Assembly: GCA_932294295.1 (NCBI GenBank)
Contig: OW028577.1
Coordinates: 8,011,001 to 8,075,000 of the forward strand
Source of the DNA: Alitta virens
Taxonomy: Eukaryota; Annelida; Polychaeta; Phyllodocida; Nereididae
Direction of reading: 5' to 3'
Length of the DNA: 64,000 bases
The notes under the pieces are model-generated. The model searched no databases and was not told the DNA's origin. It saw nothing but the letters and a program-made list of their open reading frames with translations. Below are positions 23,622 through 35,747 of this stretch, piece after piece. Position numbers and translations under genes: made by a program. Each line of letters starts with the position of its first letter. Position 1 is the first letter of the stretch.

Positions 23622-26600
23622 TCCAAGTCTGCCCTTTCGCCTTTGTCACAGCCTGGAAAGAAGCCGGGAATGTTGTAAAAGCAATGGCGTGTTACAATTT
23701 AGTGGTGGGCAAAAGGTGCTCTGGCAGACTGAAGACCAAGGCACCCTCTGTGCTTGGATGAATTGCCGACAGGTGTCAATGGTCGATACTGATGCAGGGA
23801 CGCCATGTTGCTTGATGGACATCTATGGCCCAAATGGTGTCAAGTTGTACACGTTGAGCCCAATGTAGACTGTCATGAGATAACCTATGACCATCTTTAA
23901 TGTGTTTTGTTTAGTCTGCCAAGCGAGATGCTCCTGAATAATACATGCAGAAAGTAAGTACTTGCCCAAAGCCATCCTTGATGTATTGCCGTGAGAACAG
24001 TTTGCCATTCTTGATCAAGCCAGGCGGGCTGTTGCAACCCTAGTACAGCAGAATGTTATGGCAGCGCCATAAGGTCCCTCAGGTCATACATAGCTGATTG
24101 TAATGTGGGACTTAAAGCTTGGCACAATCGAGTGATAATTACATGTCAGTGGAAAACCACATAGTGAGCTGCTTCCACATGGTTGGCTATGTTGTGGCAG
24201 GATTTACTGTTGGATGATTAATGACTAGAGTTGGTCTGCAGACAGTCCCTGGTCATGAGCTGAGCTGGCTGGCCTGCGCTAGTGAAATTAGAGTGGGGAT
24301 GAGGTGTGATGAAGCTCTTTGCGAGATGTACATTTGGGAAGAGACACATTTGTCAGTCTGAGATGTGGAGGTTGGTGAATGGCATCTTGGAGACTGTGAT
24401 CAGTGGGGGAGACACGTTCCACTAAGTCTGCTTAGCCAACCTACATTCCATAAGAGAGAAGCTCACAGAATGTTCAAGTGAGAGACTCTCCAAGTTGTAA
24501 ATTTTTCCTAGCTGCAAGGGGCTGTTGGACAGCCCGTGTTTATCATGTAGCACGACGTCTTGCTCACACCCCACCAGACTAATGAGGCCAGAGATGACAG
24601 TGGTCTGATTAGTTGTGACACTTGAAGCAAGTCTTGCCTCCATCCTTCCATCTTTAGGTCTCCAGAACTGACTCTCTCATGCGTGACCTGGTTTTGCTTA
24701 TGAGAATTCAGTTTAACATAAGCTTGACAAGAATGATCACCGGTTTCACTTATGAAATAAGTTTCCATCATCCACCCACACTACATCTTACTATAATTTC
24801 ACTTTCATAGATCCACGTGTCTCTGTAATTATGAAATATTCTGCACGGTAGAATGAGTAGTTCTCCATGTCAATGGCATCAGTTTTTTTGGCTCCAATTA
24901 AAACCATGACAGTATCATTGTAAACTCTGTAGAGTATTCATATCAGACACATCCAGGGTATCAAATACATGTTACTGTCATATGATTTCATGCTGCCATG
25001 AAATCTTCGGTTGTTTTCTATATAAGTGACTTTGTTAGTACGTAAGAGTATATGTAAACGTGTTGGTGGAGCAGCTCAGATGACGCATGCAAACATTAGA
25101 TGATTACAGGAGACTTAGCAATGTTTCCTCTGTGCCCTTCTCATTAGCTGTCTTTGAGCTATTTGGCTGCTGCACTTGTCGAGTGGTAGGTTATTAGTGG
25201 GGTCCAGGAAACAATTTAGTCCTCCTCTCCTCTAATTCTCTGACCTGTGTCGTGGGCTGATGGTGGCATAGAGGACTCGTAATGCAGCGTTTCTCCTGTA
25301 CGCTGCTAGGTGTACCACAGGGCAGTCTTCTTGCACCGCATCTGAACCATCTTTGTGGTATTTCTCCATGGTTCCGTGTCCTCGTCAACTCGCGATCTTC
25401 TCTCATTCATCACAGGAGATTGGATGAACCTTCCTCTCCACTTGTTTTTTGTCATTTCCTGTAATCAAGCCGCGTATTTGTCCAATCTATTTCTACTGCC
25501 AGTTGCTCTGATCACTGGGTTTGAGGCATATTGGCGCCCTTTACTCTTTCCCAGGCCCTATGCAGAAGCTTACAAGAGCTATTGGGCATTTCCCAAATTG
25601 CTAATTCCATCGCCTTACACAATTTTCACTCACACAAGCCAACAGTTTACTTCTACTCATCTGCTTCAGCCGCAGGTTATGCCTCTGCACTTTGCTGTTC
25701 CTTGTTAGCTTAAGAAAGTAAAAATCACCAGTTTATGCTGTATAGCATCACCACATTACACACTTGATGATTTAAAAGCTTTGTTTATTGGATGCATTTT
25801 GTTCTAAAGTATCGTTTTATGAACCAGACAATTGAAAACAAAATCGTTCTTTTTATACACAAAAAATGGTCTCAAGTGGAAGAAAATAAATCGTGTTAAG
25901 AAGCTTAGAAATAACATGATTTAGATAAGGCATACATGCTAAAATTGCTGTAAAACGTATTATCCTATAAGGAGTTTTTGTGCAAATATTGGAGAAGATA
26001 CTGCTTTAGCGTGCTAGCTAAGCAATATATAGCCATTTAGGGAAATCTGGGTCTAGTCAAACAAGGTCGAGGAATTCGGCTTCAGAAGAGCTTGGTGATC
26101 TGTTTAAAATGTTGAAGAAAAAGAGTACAAAAAAAGAAGAAGATATAAACGTACTAAGCCAAGGGAGGACTACATCTTGTGTTGACTTCTGAGGAGTCCC
26201 TTGTGTTGTCAGTGGATAGAGTGACTGAGATAAAAAGGTCCTGGGGCAAACAGCAGCAACTGGGAGGCAGAGAAGATGCTGAGAGCAGGCAGAGCAACAG
26301 ACCTGACAACTTTGGCCCATGCGGTCACACTGCCCTGAGACATTGGCCCAACAACCCTCCACTAGATAGATCTCAGCCTTCTGTATACACTAGACAGACA
26401 CAAAAATCCTCAGGAGATTGTCCAGACAAATGTAGTTATAAGACGAAGCTGGCTGAGCTAGTGTTGCAATCGGCTGTCGTGAGAATCTACAGCTTGTCTT
26501 GCAGTCTACATGCTGTGGGAGGACAGCTGATACACAGAGACAGATTGGTTTATTTACATTTACAACATTGTACATGTACTACATACTTGTGTTTTAATAA

Positions 26601-26770
26601 ATGACCTTAACGATGGCGCAGGTCAGTGTGCAATGAATCTAATGTTTGTTTAATAGTCCTTAGGGAAACGGAATGGCTTAAAGACATTGTTTCTGCTCTC
26701 AATGACCACAGGCTGACCAGTGCTGCTGCTGGCACTTGGATGGCCCTCATGGAGCCTTCACAGAGCCTCT
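23622..26770. other. Non-coding stretch
   Basis: Open frames up to 141 codons overlap and are not recognised. The segment 25700-26040 is AT-rich. No repeats or elements of note. Confidence 0.5.
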
Positions 26771-26871
26771 CCACCCTCCCACCAGCCTCTCCGCCTCTCT
26801 GTCTCTCTCTCCGCAGAAGCAATTACGATTCCGGCCTGGACACGGCGCTCAGTGGGCCACAGACCCAGTAA
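26771..26871 (+). CDS. Possible 3'-terminal exon (low confidence)
   Basis: A long, strong polypyrimidine tract (about 26771-26812) ends in CCGCAG at 26811-26816, an excellent splice acceptor. The next 55 bases (26817-26871) read in one frame as 17 codons plus TAA, with the first base completing a split codon. The encoded tail begins SNYDSGLDTAL and uses GC-ending codons (GGC CTG GAC ACG GCG CTC), unlike the surrounding DNA. I do not recognise the protein. The other two frames stay open for a similar length, so coding status is not proven. If real, it would be the last exon of a plus-strand gene whose upstream exons were not identified. Confidence 0.25.
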
Positions 26872-27369
26872 TTCCTTGTCCGATAGTCAATGGTGTTTAG
26901 CGTTCATTTTCTGGCCAAGGTGCAGTGATTTGCTTCAAATCAAGTCTGCCCATTCCCGTGACCCTAACATATTTGTTGTGGGGGCTGCCAGGAATCCCCA
27001 GCCTTTCTCTTCTCTTGCCATTAAGAGGTTTTGCAGTAGAAGCCACGTCAGATTGGGACTTCCCACTCGCAGAAAATGAAGAGTGCTTGACAAATATGTG
27101 TGCGGCTACGTACTGACACGACGGTATTAGGCGAAAATATGGTAAGCCGCCGTCATTGGCTGCACAAATAAGCAGGCAGCTTGAGGCTGGGAATAATGTT
27201 ACACACGCCCTTACTTGTTGACTTCATACTTCATCTGAGCAAGCCGTGAATTGCCAGACTGAATAATTTAGCTATCCCCGGAGAAGCCAACTGCCATAGG
27301 AAATAACTGATCCAGTCAAGCTGACAAGAAGGTGTGAAAAGACGTTCCCTCTGATTTGGTGAGAGAACT
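26872..27369. other. Non-coding spacer
   Basis: Unique sequence between the candidate exon and the CpG-rich patch. No AATAAA closely follows the candidate stop. Nothing else seen. Confidence 0.45.
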
Positions 27370-27720
27370 ATAGTGAACATTGTCCGAGGCCTCCTTCGGC
27401 TTCTTTCGGGCGCATTCAGCCTTCTCCGGGCACATCGGAGCACCCCAGGCCTCGTATTAATTCTGACGACTGTAGTCAGACGAGCAAGAGGCAGACGGTG
27501 GGTCGCTCAATCACTGGGCTCTTGGGAAATCACTGATCGCGGCTGGTGAGGTAAGATGTGAACAGCCCTGGCGCCATATTGGACGGGGCAGTGGGCTGTG
27601 ACAGGGCGCCGTCCTTCCTCCATTGTTATGGCCTAAGACCTATTGGCGGCCGTGCATGACCGCCACCCTGCCCTCATAAATACCTAAATCGCTCTTGTTT
27701 GCTCGCGGCCCTACATCATG
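27370..27720 (+). promoter_or_regulatory. CpG-rich island-like patch with a strong splice donor
   Basis: I count about 23 CpGs in 340 bases, the largest such patch in the window. A near-consensus donor GAG|GTAAGA lies at 27548-27556. One frame upstream of it is open for 25 codons after a weak TGTAG acceptor, but a first exon starting inside the island is an equally good reading. After the donor come GGCGCCATATTGG (YY1/CArG-like, 27570-27582), CCATTGTTATGG (Sox-like) and an inverted TGGCGG...CCGCCA around 27641-27663. No TATA box at the expected place. The product of any transcript is unknown. Confidence 0.35.
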
Positions 27721-30700
27721 GAGGCAATACTGCAAGCACTCCATTCTCAAACCTGCTCACCCCCTGACATGGCTTTATGGCTTCGGAAGCCACCTTCATT
27801 TGGTTCCGAATCTTGTCCGCTGCCTAAAACCTTTTCTATGTCCTTCATAATTACCCATATGGACCGTGTCCGGCTTTTGTAAACATCCAAGCCATCCTTT
27901 CCTATCCACGGTCTGTTTCATTCAGCTGAAGCATGTTAATGCTGTTTTTTTTCTTCATAGCCCAATACATTTACATAAGCACCCTCCATACACAATGCAT
28001 CATATCTGTCACAATTAAGGCAGCAGTAATTGCTTGCACATTTGCATCAATCGGAAGATAAGTGACATTGAAGAATACAGTGTGCTCTTGTAACCAACGC
28101 ATTGCAGCCTACCAATCAATCTGTGAGCCAGGAACTTGCATTGTATGCATTATAGCTCCACTTCTCAGACATTTTCAACAACTGGGTTAGCTTATTACGT
28201 GGTGAAGCCTGTCGCGGTGATTTGACGCCGCTATTCTTTTCACAGATGCCAATTTAGTCTACACTCGGCTCTGTTTTTGTCATTGCCTTTGCTATATTTA
28301 GAAAAAGCTTGTATTGTATCGAGCTTTTGCAGTAATATATCTCCTCCTTTGGTTGTTTACTTCTGTTGGCTTCCAACGTTAGCAGTTTTTTTTTCGAGCT
28401 CCCCGGTGTTTTAGGACCAGAGATGGCTGTGTTAAATCACGATTTAAATGGTGCAGAGTGGCTGCAAATCACTGGTATTTTTGTTTTCCTCCAGGTGTAC
28501 ATAGTAGCAGTGGTTTCAGTCGCGGCTGCATGGGACCATCTACTTGAGCATGAAGCTCGACTGCATGGTGTGTTGAAGTGCACGGGAGAAGACCACTGTC
28601 CCCAAGGGCAGCCAGGTCAGAGGTTATGTATGAGCAGTGCACGTGGATACAGAAGAGCAGGCTACTGTCCATTTGCCAGGATGAAGCTGGAATCTATATG
28701 GATGGGTGGCCTGCAGGCTTGGATGGCAGCTTGTCGTTAGTATCAATGTCTATTAGCGACTGCTATCTATCTGTCTAATCCCCTTGGCTTCATCCCCTGG
28801 CCAAGCCAAGATCACTGCTGACCTGATAGCAACCATAAATTAATCTGAGACTGACCAAATTTGGATCTCTCATTATTGCCTGACTGGGAATGATGGGTTG
28901 CACGCCTTGTGTTTTCTGCTAGCTTGGTCCCTGATGAAAACACATCACTTGCAATGATACAGAAAATAGCCCCTTTGATTCCCGCAATTTTCACGAGTAA
29001 TGACAGATGATAACATGTTTTCGAATCTCAACTAAAGGCAGTATATTGGATGTATGATTGGAGCGGAAGAGTAAACAGGATATCAGCGTCCGTGACTTGT
29101 CATGAGCAATTGCCATGGACGCCAATAAACTGGCAACTCTTGAATTGGATGGCAAGAATACATCAACCTACAAAATAGCTATGTTCACTTTTATTATTGC
29201 AGCGGAGTTCAGTGCGCATGAAACAAATGGCAGGGGCTGACAGAGCGTTGTCATGCACCGGAAACACTCTGGAAGGTCAGACAGAGGTCATGTAACAGCA
29301 CCCATAACTTCAGTAGCACGTAATGGTGGCGGGTCGTAGTCCGCCCATTTAGACTGTTCTTTGGGTCGTAAAAATCGAAGAGAAAGCTGACTTTGTGCTG
29401 TCCTGGGCTTCTGCTTTCACTGGCGTAATGTGTGTAAGACCAGAAAGCCCCCACTAAGAGTCACAAGGGGCTGTCTTATTTTGACGTCTGCTTCCCAGAT
29501 GCTCCTGATTTGAGGGCATTATTGTATCAGGCTAATCAAAGGCATGGTGAATATCTCTGGGGTGTAGTGTTGGCAAAACAGCTGCCTCTCATTATTGGGG
29601 GGTTCTGTGATAAGGTCTGCGCTGCAGTCACACTTCCTGATCTGGTCATATTCAGGCCACCGGAAGTAGAATCCCTGGCCCAGACACCGGAAGAGCGTCC
29701 ATGTCTGATTCAAGTTGAAGCAGATTGGATTTTCAGCCAGTCCTGCCTGCGTGACCTGCTCAGTTGCTGAAGCCAGCATCTTTCTCCTCCTTCATCCCTT
29801 AAGAACAAAAGAGGACACACCTTCTGAAGCCGCTGGAGATGTTTATTTTCACTGCTGGATTGCAACATCAAATAACACCATTGAGGGTTCAAAGACCCAA
29901 CGAAACACAAGAGCATGATCCACAGCACAAATATTAGTGTCAGGAAGACGCAGACTTTGTTCAGTATCTTATGTGTAAGCATGCCCAGGAAAGCCTCCCA
30001 CACTCCTGTCAAATGATTTAGCATTTTCAATGCATTAAGGAAATATATCCTGTATTTTACTTTGCTCCTGAAAGCTGTTCGACATTTAATTAGTTTTGGG
30101 ATTTACTCATGGCCATTAATTGCTTTTTTTATTCTATGTTCCCCGGTGCATAACAATACTTCAAGGCCTGTATTTTGGCAAGGCCGTGTCAAAATTACAA
30201 ATTGCTCATTGTTAAAGTGCACTGTACATGAAATTTAATAGCAGAACCATGGTTACTTAATTAAGGTGCAGCGGATACTGCAGCTGCCAGCATATATACA
30301 TCGGAATATCAGAGACATAATTTCATCATCTTCTCATGTCCAAATTGCATGCTTTTTTGTGAGCAATTTCAACCGAAATGAATGTATGTTATTATGGATA
30401 GATAGCAAGCCTGTCGTGAGCTCAAACCCATTGAAATCTTTCCTACGATCGCCTATTTACTTTTATAAAATTAGCCAAGTACAGCTAAACAATTTGAGGG
30501 TACACAATTTTGGACAAAAATTCGGGTCAAACCTGTAGGTGTCCCTCCCACTTGGTATTCATTAATGGAGAAGTAGGGTCTTCCAGCTTGACCACTAGAT
30601 AAAAAAGTTGTTGGTCGGAGCTGCTGGTCTCACTGCTGTGAGTTGATGACCTGTGCTGAAAAAATAAGCCACTCTGCACGGAGTCATCATAATTATGGAT

Positions 30701-31125
30701 CATCTGCAGATGACCTGCCTGCATTTTGCCCCGGTAACTGCCTGCAGGGGTGGCCAGCTCCAATTACCTGACTGCGGCTGGGAATCTTCTTCAATTTGCA
30801 GGTACACAGTCTCCATATTGCAGGTTTTAACACCTGTCATCTTAGCCCACTAAGCCTTTCTACCTGTCCTCTCCTGTCCCCCCGACATCTGTCCTCGCCT
30901 TGCTCATATATCCACTTCTTCCTTCTTAGCTTCACCTCACGTCTTTTTCTTCATCTCCACCGTTATCATTGTCTTCTATTGCATTGCATTAGACTTTACT
31001 TGACTGGCGATTTAGTCAGGGATGATAAACAGTATGGAGTTAGTTTTGTACAAAATATATTTTTACATATGTGGCTAGAAATCTAATTGCCTTTTTGAAC
31101 GTTCCACAGAACATGTGCCTCTAAC
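27721..31125. other. Non-coding stretch
   Basis: No recognised gene. Two ETS words ACCGGAAG lie at 29659-29668 and 29686-29693. Open frames at 28366-28778 (up to 124 codons) and 29510-30030 overlap on both strands and are not recognised. The segment 30790-31000 is a long pyrimidine-rich stretch. Confidence 0.5.
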
Positions 31126-31157
31126 CTTGGAGGAATTAGAGGTCTAATTTCTCCAAG
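31126..31157. repeat. 32-bp near-perfect palindrome
   Basis: CTTGGAGGAATTAGA (31126-31140) and TCTAATTTCTCCAAG (31143-31157) are inverted copies with 14 of 15 positions matching, separated by GG. The single mismatch would be a G-U pair in RNA. It sits at the left edge of an enhancer-like block. It could be a dimer binding site, a small hairpin, or an inversion by-product. Confidence 0.9.
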
Positions 31158-31159
31158 CT

Positions 31160-31580
31160 CCAACATTTTGACGGAAACAGTCATACTTGCAAAGAATTAG
31201 ACTATAATTGTGCACTGTCCTGCAGTGATGGTCCCCTATGTGCAACAACCCGGAGACGGCACATATCTGTCAGATGCGTTTTACATGAATACTTGCTTTC
31301 TGCGGAATTCTCCTGGCATTCATGCATGTGTACCAATTTGGGTTAATCTGCTTTTTGACAGTCACGTTATTAGAAACAATTAGTGCGTGACATTTTAAAG
31401 ACAGAGTGCCATCCATTTGCCAAGGTTCTGCTAATTAAACCAGGAATGCCTTTGCCAAGGCTAATGAGCTTACTAAAAGGCACTGGTGGTTCTCTGGATA
31501 CCCGAGAGTAATGCTTATTTGAATGGCATTGTTTAAAATACGAAGCCCAGCATCATTAGATTATAGTATAATTAGCTCTC
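31160..31580. promoter_or_regulatory. Enhancer-like block with duplicated TTTGCCAAGG
   Basis: TTTGCCAAGG occurs exactly at 31416-31425 and 31451-31460, each followed by a CTAAT core (CTAATTAAA and CTAATGAG). Further homeodomain cores, CATTGTTTAA (Sox/Fox-like) near 31527 and TGACAG words are present. The block lacks open frames and repeats. Texture suggests a conserved developmental enhancer; conservation was not tested. Confidence 0.3.
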
Positions 31581-31835
31581 TCCAGAGTAGAAAAATCCAA
31601 ATTTGATTAGACCCTACTTCATGTGCCATTTCAGCTATGACAAAAGGAGGCTATAACACATTGTTTTGGTGGAATAAAATGAGAGGCTTAGATTACATTC
31701 ACGTTGACTTCACCTGTTAAGCCAAGGAGAGCAGATGTTTTGCAGAGCTCCGTAATCTGCTTCAAATTAAATGAGATTAGCAAGATCAGACGTTCTCTAT
31801 ATTCCACAGAGCAAGCAGCCTGTTCCCACTGCCCT

Positions 31836-31853
31836 CCCCCCCCCCCCCCCCCC
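31836..31853. repeat. 18-C homopolymer
   Basis: Eighteen uninterrupted C residues. Such tracts are slippage-prone and error-prone in sequencing; the reverse strand is a G run. Confidence 0.95.
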
Positions 31854-32896
31854 AGGCATGCAGGCTGTATTGTAGGACTTGGCACACGAAAGTCTGTGTC
31901 ATTTTCCTTTATAGGTACCTGCCATGACATTTCTGGAAAATAGTAATAAAGAAACATCCAAACGTTTCGTTTTCTCATATGTATGTAGACATTTTGGCTG
32001 CTGGTAACATGCATGCGAGGAACAGCATAACCATAAGATGTTCTCGATTCCATGTATTCAGTAAATGCACCTGAGGTTGAAATTGTCAATGTAGAAACTC
32101 ATAAAATGTAACTTCTTTTTTTTAACCGAAATGATATCATGAAGCCTCCAGAAGGACAGAGAAACAAAAGGGTTTCACTTAATCGTGTTGGTATTTTCCC
32201 AAAACAAAAGGCTGAAACTCTTTATTATTAGTTCCATGAAAGCAGGATCACCATAAGAATTTACAACCCGGAAAGATTTGCATGATTTTAGGCCGTCAAG
32301 TCGTCAGAATGTGAGATCTGTGAATTGCTGGAAATCCTGATGAATGGGAGACCCGGAAAGATGGGTCTCCTCCAGGTCTTTCAGTGAGTCAAGACTTGTG
32401 CCTAATCAAGCAAGTTTGTCACAGCTAAACCCATACAGTCCATAACGATGAATGATTTGCCAATAAAGGTGAAAATATGGATCAGGATTATGAAGAGATA
32501 AAAGGGGAAGACTGTCAGCTGCTTATGTTCATTTGGGTCATAACTGGGCCATAGGGGGCAAGTTCGAAAACAAATCATTGATTAAGGGCCTGATTCAAAA
32601 ATAAATTGGCAATTGAGTGCTATACAGGACACTGATACAGCTCATAATCGTGTCAAGCACCACGAGGACCGTAATTTATCATGATGATAATCAATATACT
32701 TTAATACAAGGCAGTTAGAGTAATTGGCAGAGGGCCCAGTGGCACTGCTCCTAGTTATGCATTGATTTATCAAGCAGAATAGATGGCCGGCTGATATGCA
32801 ACCACATCGTCTTGGACAAGCCATCTCTCATCAATAATGATGATGCTCCTACAGCATCAATCACTTCTGTTCATACACTTGTGTTTTGCCTCTGAA

Positions 32897-32946
32897 GCAG
32901 CAGCATCACCAGCAGCATCACCAGCAGCAGCAGCAGCATCAGCAGC
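32897..32946. repeat. CAG/CAT-type triplet tract
   Basis: About 50 bases of CAG triplets interrupted by CATCAC and CATCAG units. On the plus strand it reads CAG, opposite to the CTG tracts at 16.0 and 22.4 kb. Confidence 0.92.
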
Positions 32947-33420
32947 CCAGTACATGGCTGTCCTCCTGCTCTGATGAAACCTTGTAAGAGTCCGTCATCC
33001 AGTGTCCCCCGTTGACTGGCTCTGCTATGTCTTAGGCAAAATTAATCTCTTCTGCTACACACGTCTACTAAATGCCCCAGCTGCAAAGCCAAGATAAAGC
33101 ACTGCACTGCTACCCTGGTGTCAGTTCGTGCACTCCTTTTGCTGGCGTTAATACAAGGCAAAATTTCAGGCAAGACTTTCTTTCACCAAGACATTCACGT
33201 GTCTGACACAACTCCAGACTCAGGGAAAGAATATTCTTGGGACTTGCACTAAGTCATGCTGTTCCACAGACCCAGAAACCAAGTTCCTTACTAAGCAACA
33301 CAATGGTACTGGGGGTGCAATGAAATTATTGGAGGTTACTCAGTCCTTTCAAGCTTCTATCACGTTGACTTATAGATTTACAAGCTCACGTTGGGCTTTT
33401 TATCAAATACAAGAACCACA

Positions 33421-33442
33421 GGGGGAGAGGGGGGGGGGGGGG
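33421..33442. repeat. G-rich homopolymer-like run
   Basis: GGGGGAGA followed by 14 G residues. It could form G-quadruplex structures between tracts, though one long G run also suggests slippage. Confidence 0.9.
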
Positions 33443-35747
33443 TTAAGTAAGTTTACTTAATGTATTGATCATTTTCTTGGGCATGACAGGTGTATTCCAT
33501 TATGACAATGAAATGAAACTGTAATGGGATGTAGCTTCTTGTAGCTTCTCATATAGCCCTACATCATGATTAACTGCTGTGCAACAAAATTAGTTTATGA
33601 TTAAGTTATAATAAAAATGTACCTAAACAGAGATTGGGCATATCGTGACTTAATTTACTACACTGTAAACCGTTTACAGCTCGTTGCCTTTTTTAACTCC
33701 CTATTAGGTTTTTCCATCTTTTTAATTTGTAGAAATTAGTACATGTTCCCTTTAATTCATTCAACATGTGCTTCACCAGCAGAAAAAAAAACCAATTGCT
33801 GCTGTGTTATAAAGCTACCAAGTACATTTCATACACGTGTGGGGTCTTTAACTTTTAATTCTCGCCTGGTTCTAAAAATTTGTGTAGGTATACCAGCCTG
33901 CCTAACCTACTGTGTAGTTTTTGATTTGTAAAGTTAGAGGCAGGTGGGACTCCAGACACCACCTTATGAAATCTTATTGGGAATCTTTGACAACTGTAAG
34001 ATATGATACATCAATAATGATAACTTGTCGAACAAGTTTCTTTAATCTTACAATGCCTAAGAGACAGGGCTCCGTTTCAATACAGACAATACATATCATC
34101 TGCAAATGAGTCGGCTACAGTGTGAGTGTGTAATTTGTCCGTTGTGTATGTTGTATTTACAAACGTTCCTGCCATGACCTTTCCTACTACAAAAAGAACA
34201 CTCCTTGTAAGTAGAGTATTAATAGTGCCGCAACAAGCTCTGGAGGAAGGCACAAGGCCCAACCAGGCACAAGCGAGTTGGCAATTCATACCATTAACTG
34301 GTTGAAATGTGTTTCGATAACATATGAAGGTTATTCTTAGGTTATGATACTTGTTCACCTTTCTTTGATATCAAGAAGATAATAATTAATGTGACGCACC
34401 GTGTAAAAAAGGGGCTAATGGGTGAATTTTTCAAAAATTAGTTTTTGATGGCAAGTAATTGTCTAACATGTGTAGTTTATGGAAATGTAAAAAAATTCCA
34501 GATATCTCAATATTTAGTTGTCATATGTGGTATTTAAAAATTTAATGTTTTCGCGCATATAACCACTGCAGACGTAATGAGGAGCAACACAGGCGCTTGT
34601 GAAACTATGCATTACATTTCATGACATATCTTCGTTATCCGTCGTTCAAAATCTACGAGGTTTGGATATGTGATCGTGAGGTAACTGTTCTATACTAAAC
34701 TAAAATTGAGAGCTGCTACAATAATTACTTCTTGTAAAATTTAACATTAAAATTGGCGTGTTAAAAACCCGGTTTCCGACGTAAAAACAACCTCCGTATT
34801 TGGCTTTTTTATCTCGGTTGGTCATTCACCAACAATTACCAAAATCTGGCATTGTGTTTGTCATGACATTTTCACCCGTCGGATGAAGCCCCGCCCCGCT
34901 TTGCGCCAGAATTCGTCGTCAACCCGGAGAAAAAGCCTCTTGCATAATCGTTATGTAATACTACGGGTTCACTATGGCAAAACCGGGTATGAGAGACCTA
35001 GGCTTTAATTTCCGAAGCAGAACTCCAACACTATTGTATACATTGATATAATTTGGTATCTTATTAGTCTGTATGGCCAAGTAGTGACTTTTGATAGTCT
35101 CAATGAAATGTCTCAACTTTGTTATAAGAATTTGGGAAAAAAATTGTTTTCAAATTATTTTGCTATTTCTAAGCAGTACTCGGAGACTACTGCACCATGC
35201 TTTGTTATTATATGTCTAAAATATTTTATTTGTGCCTTTTGGTGTCCTTATGGCCATAAATACTTAAAGAATATTGTGAAAAATTCATGTTTTCTAAAAC
35301 CTGTATCAACTGGGTCTCACCAACTAGTGTACCTAACCACATGTTTTTTGTCTTTTAAAATGTCTATATCGTAATACTTTCAAAGCTTGACATATATTTC
35401 CCTTTCTTTTTTATAATTGGGGCAATTTTGCAAAAATTGCTAAGCTTGTGTTGTTTGCTACATTTCATAACCCCTGGCCCTCATTATAATTCTGCCCATG
35501 ACATAAAAGACACATGCATTCATCACACAAGTTTTTTCAGATGAATATTAAATGCGTAATGTAAAAATTGTCCCATTGACCTATATATTCCTAGCATTGA
35601 CTACAAGGCATATGGGCTTTCATCCCTAAAACTAAAAAATGAACAAGCCCATGGGTGAGTCCATTCAATGTTGGAGGCAGAGAGCAGTAGGATTAATAGA
35701 TAAATTTACTTCTGGGACAAAACTGATCGGCCCCTGTTCTGCAGTTA

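Larger units (their letters stand above)
31581..34389. other. Non-coding stretch with homopolymers
   Basis: Contains an 18-C run, a CAG/CAT tract and a G-run, listed separately. A minus-strand frame at 31688-32089 (133 codons) gets its glycine run from the C tract and is not coding. Becomes AT-rich after 33540. No gene seen. Confidence 0.5.

Noticed and set aside
32897..32946. CRISPR-like array
   Set aside because: It is a trinucleotide tract; no repeat-spacer alternation, and the genome is eukaryotic.
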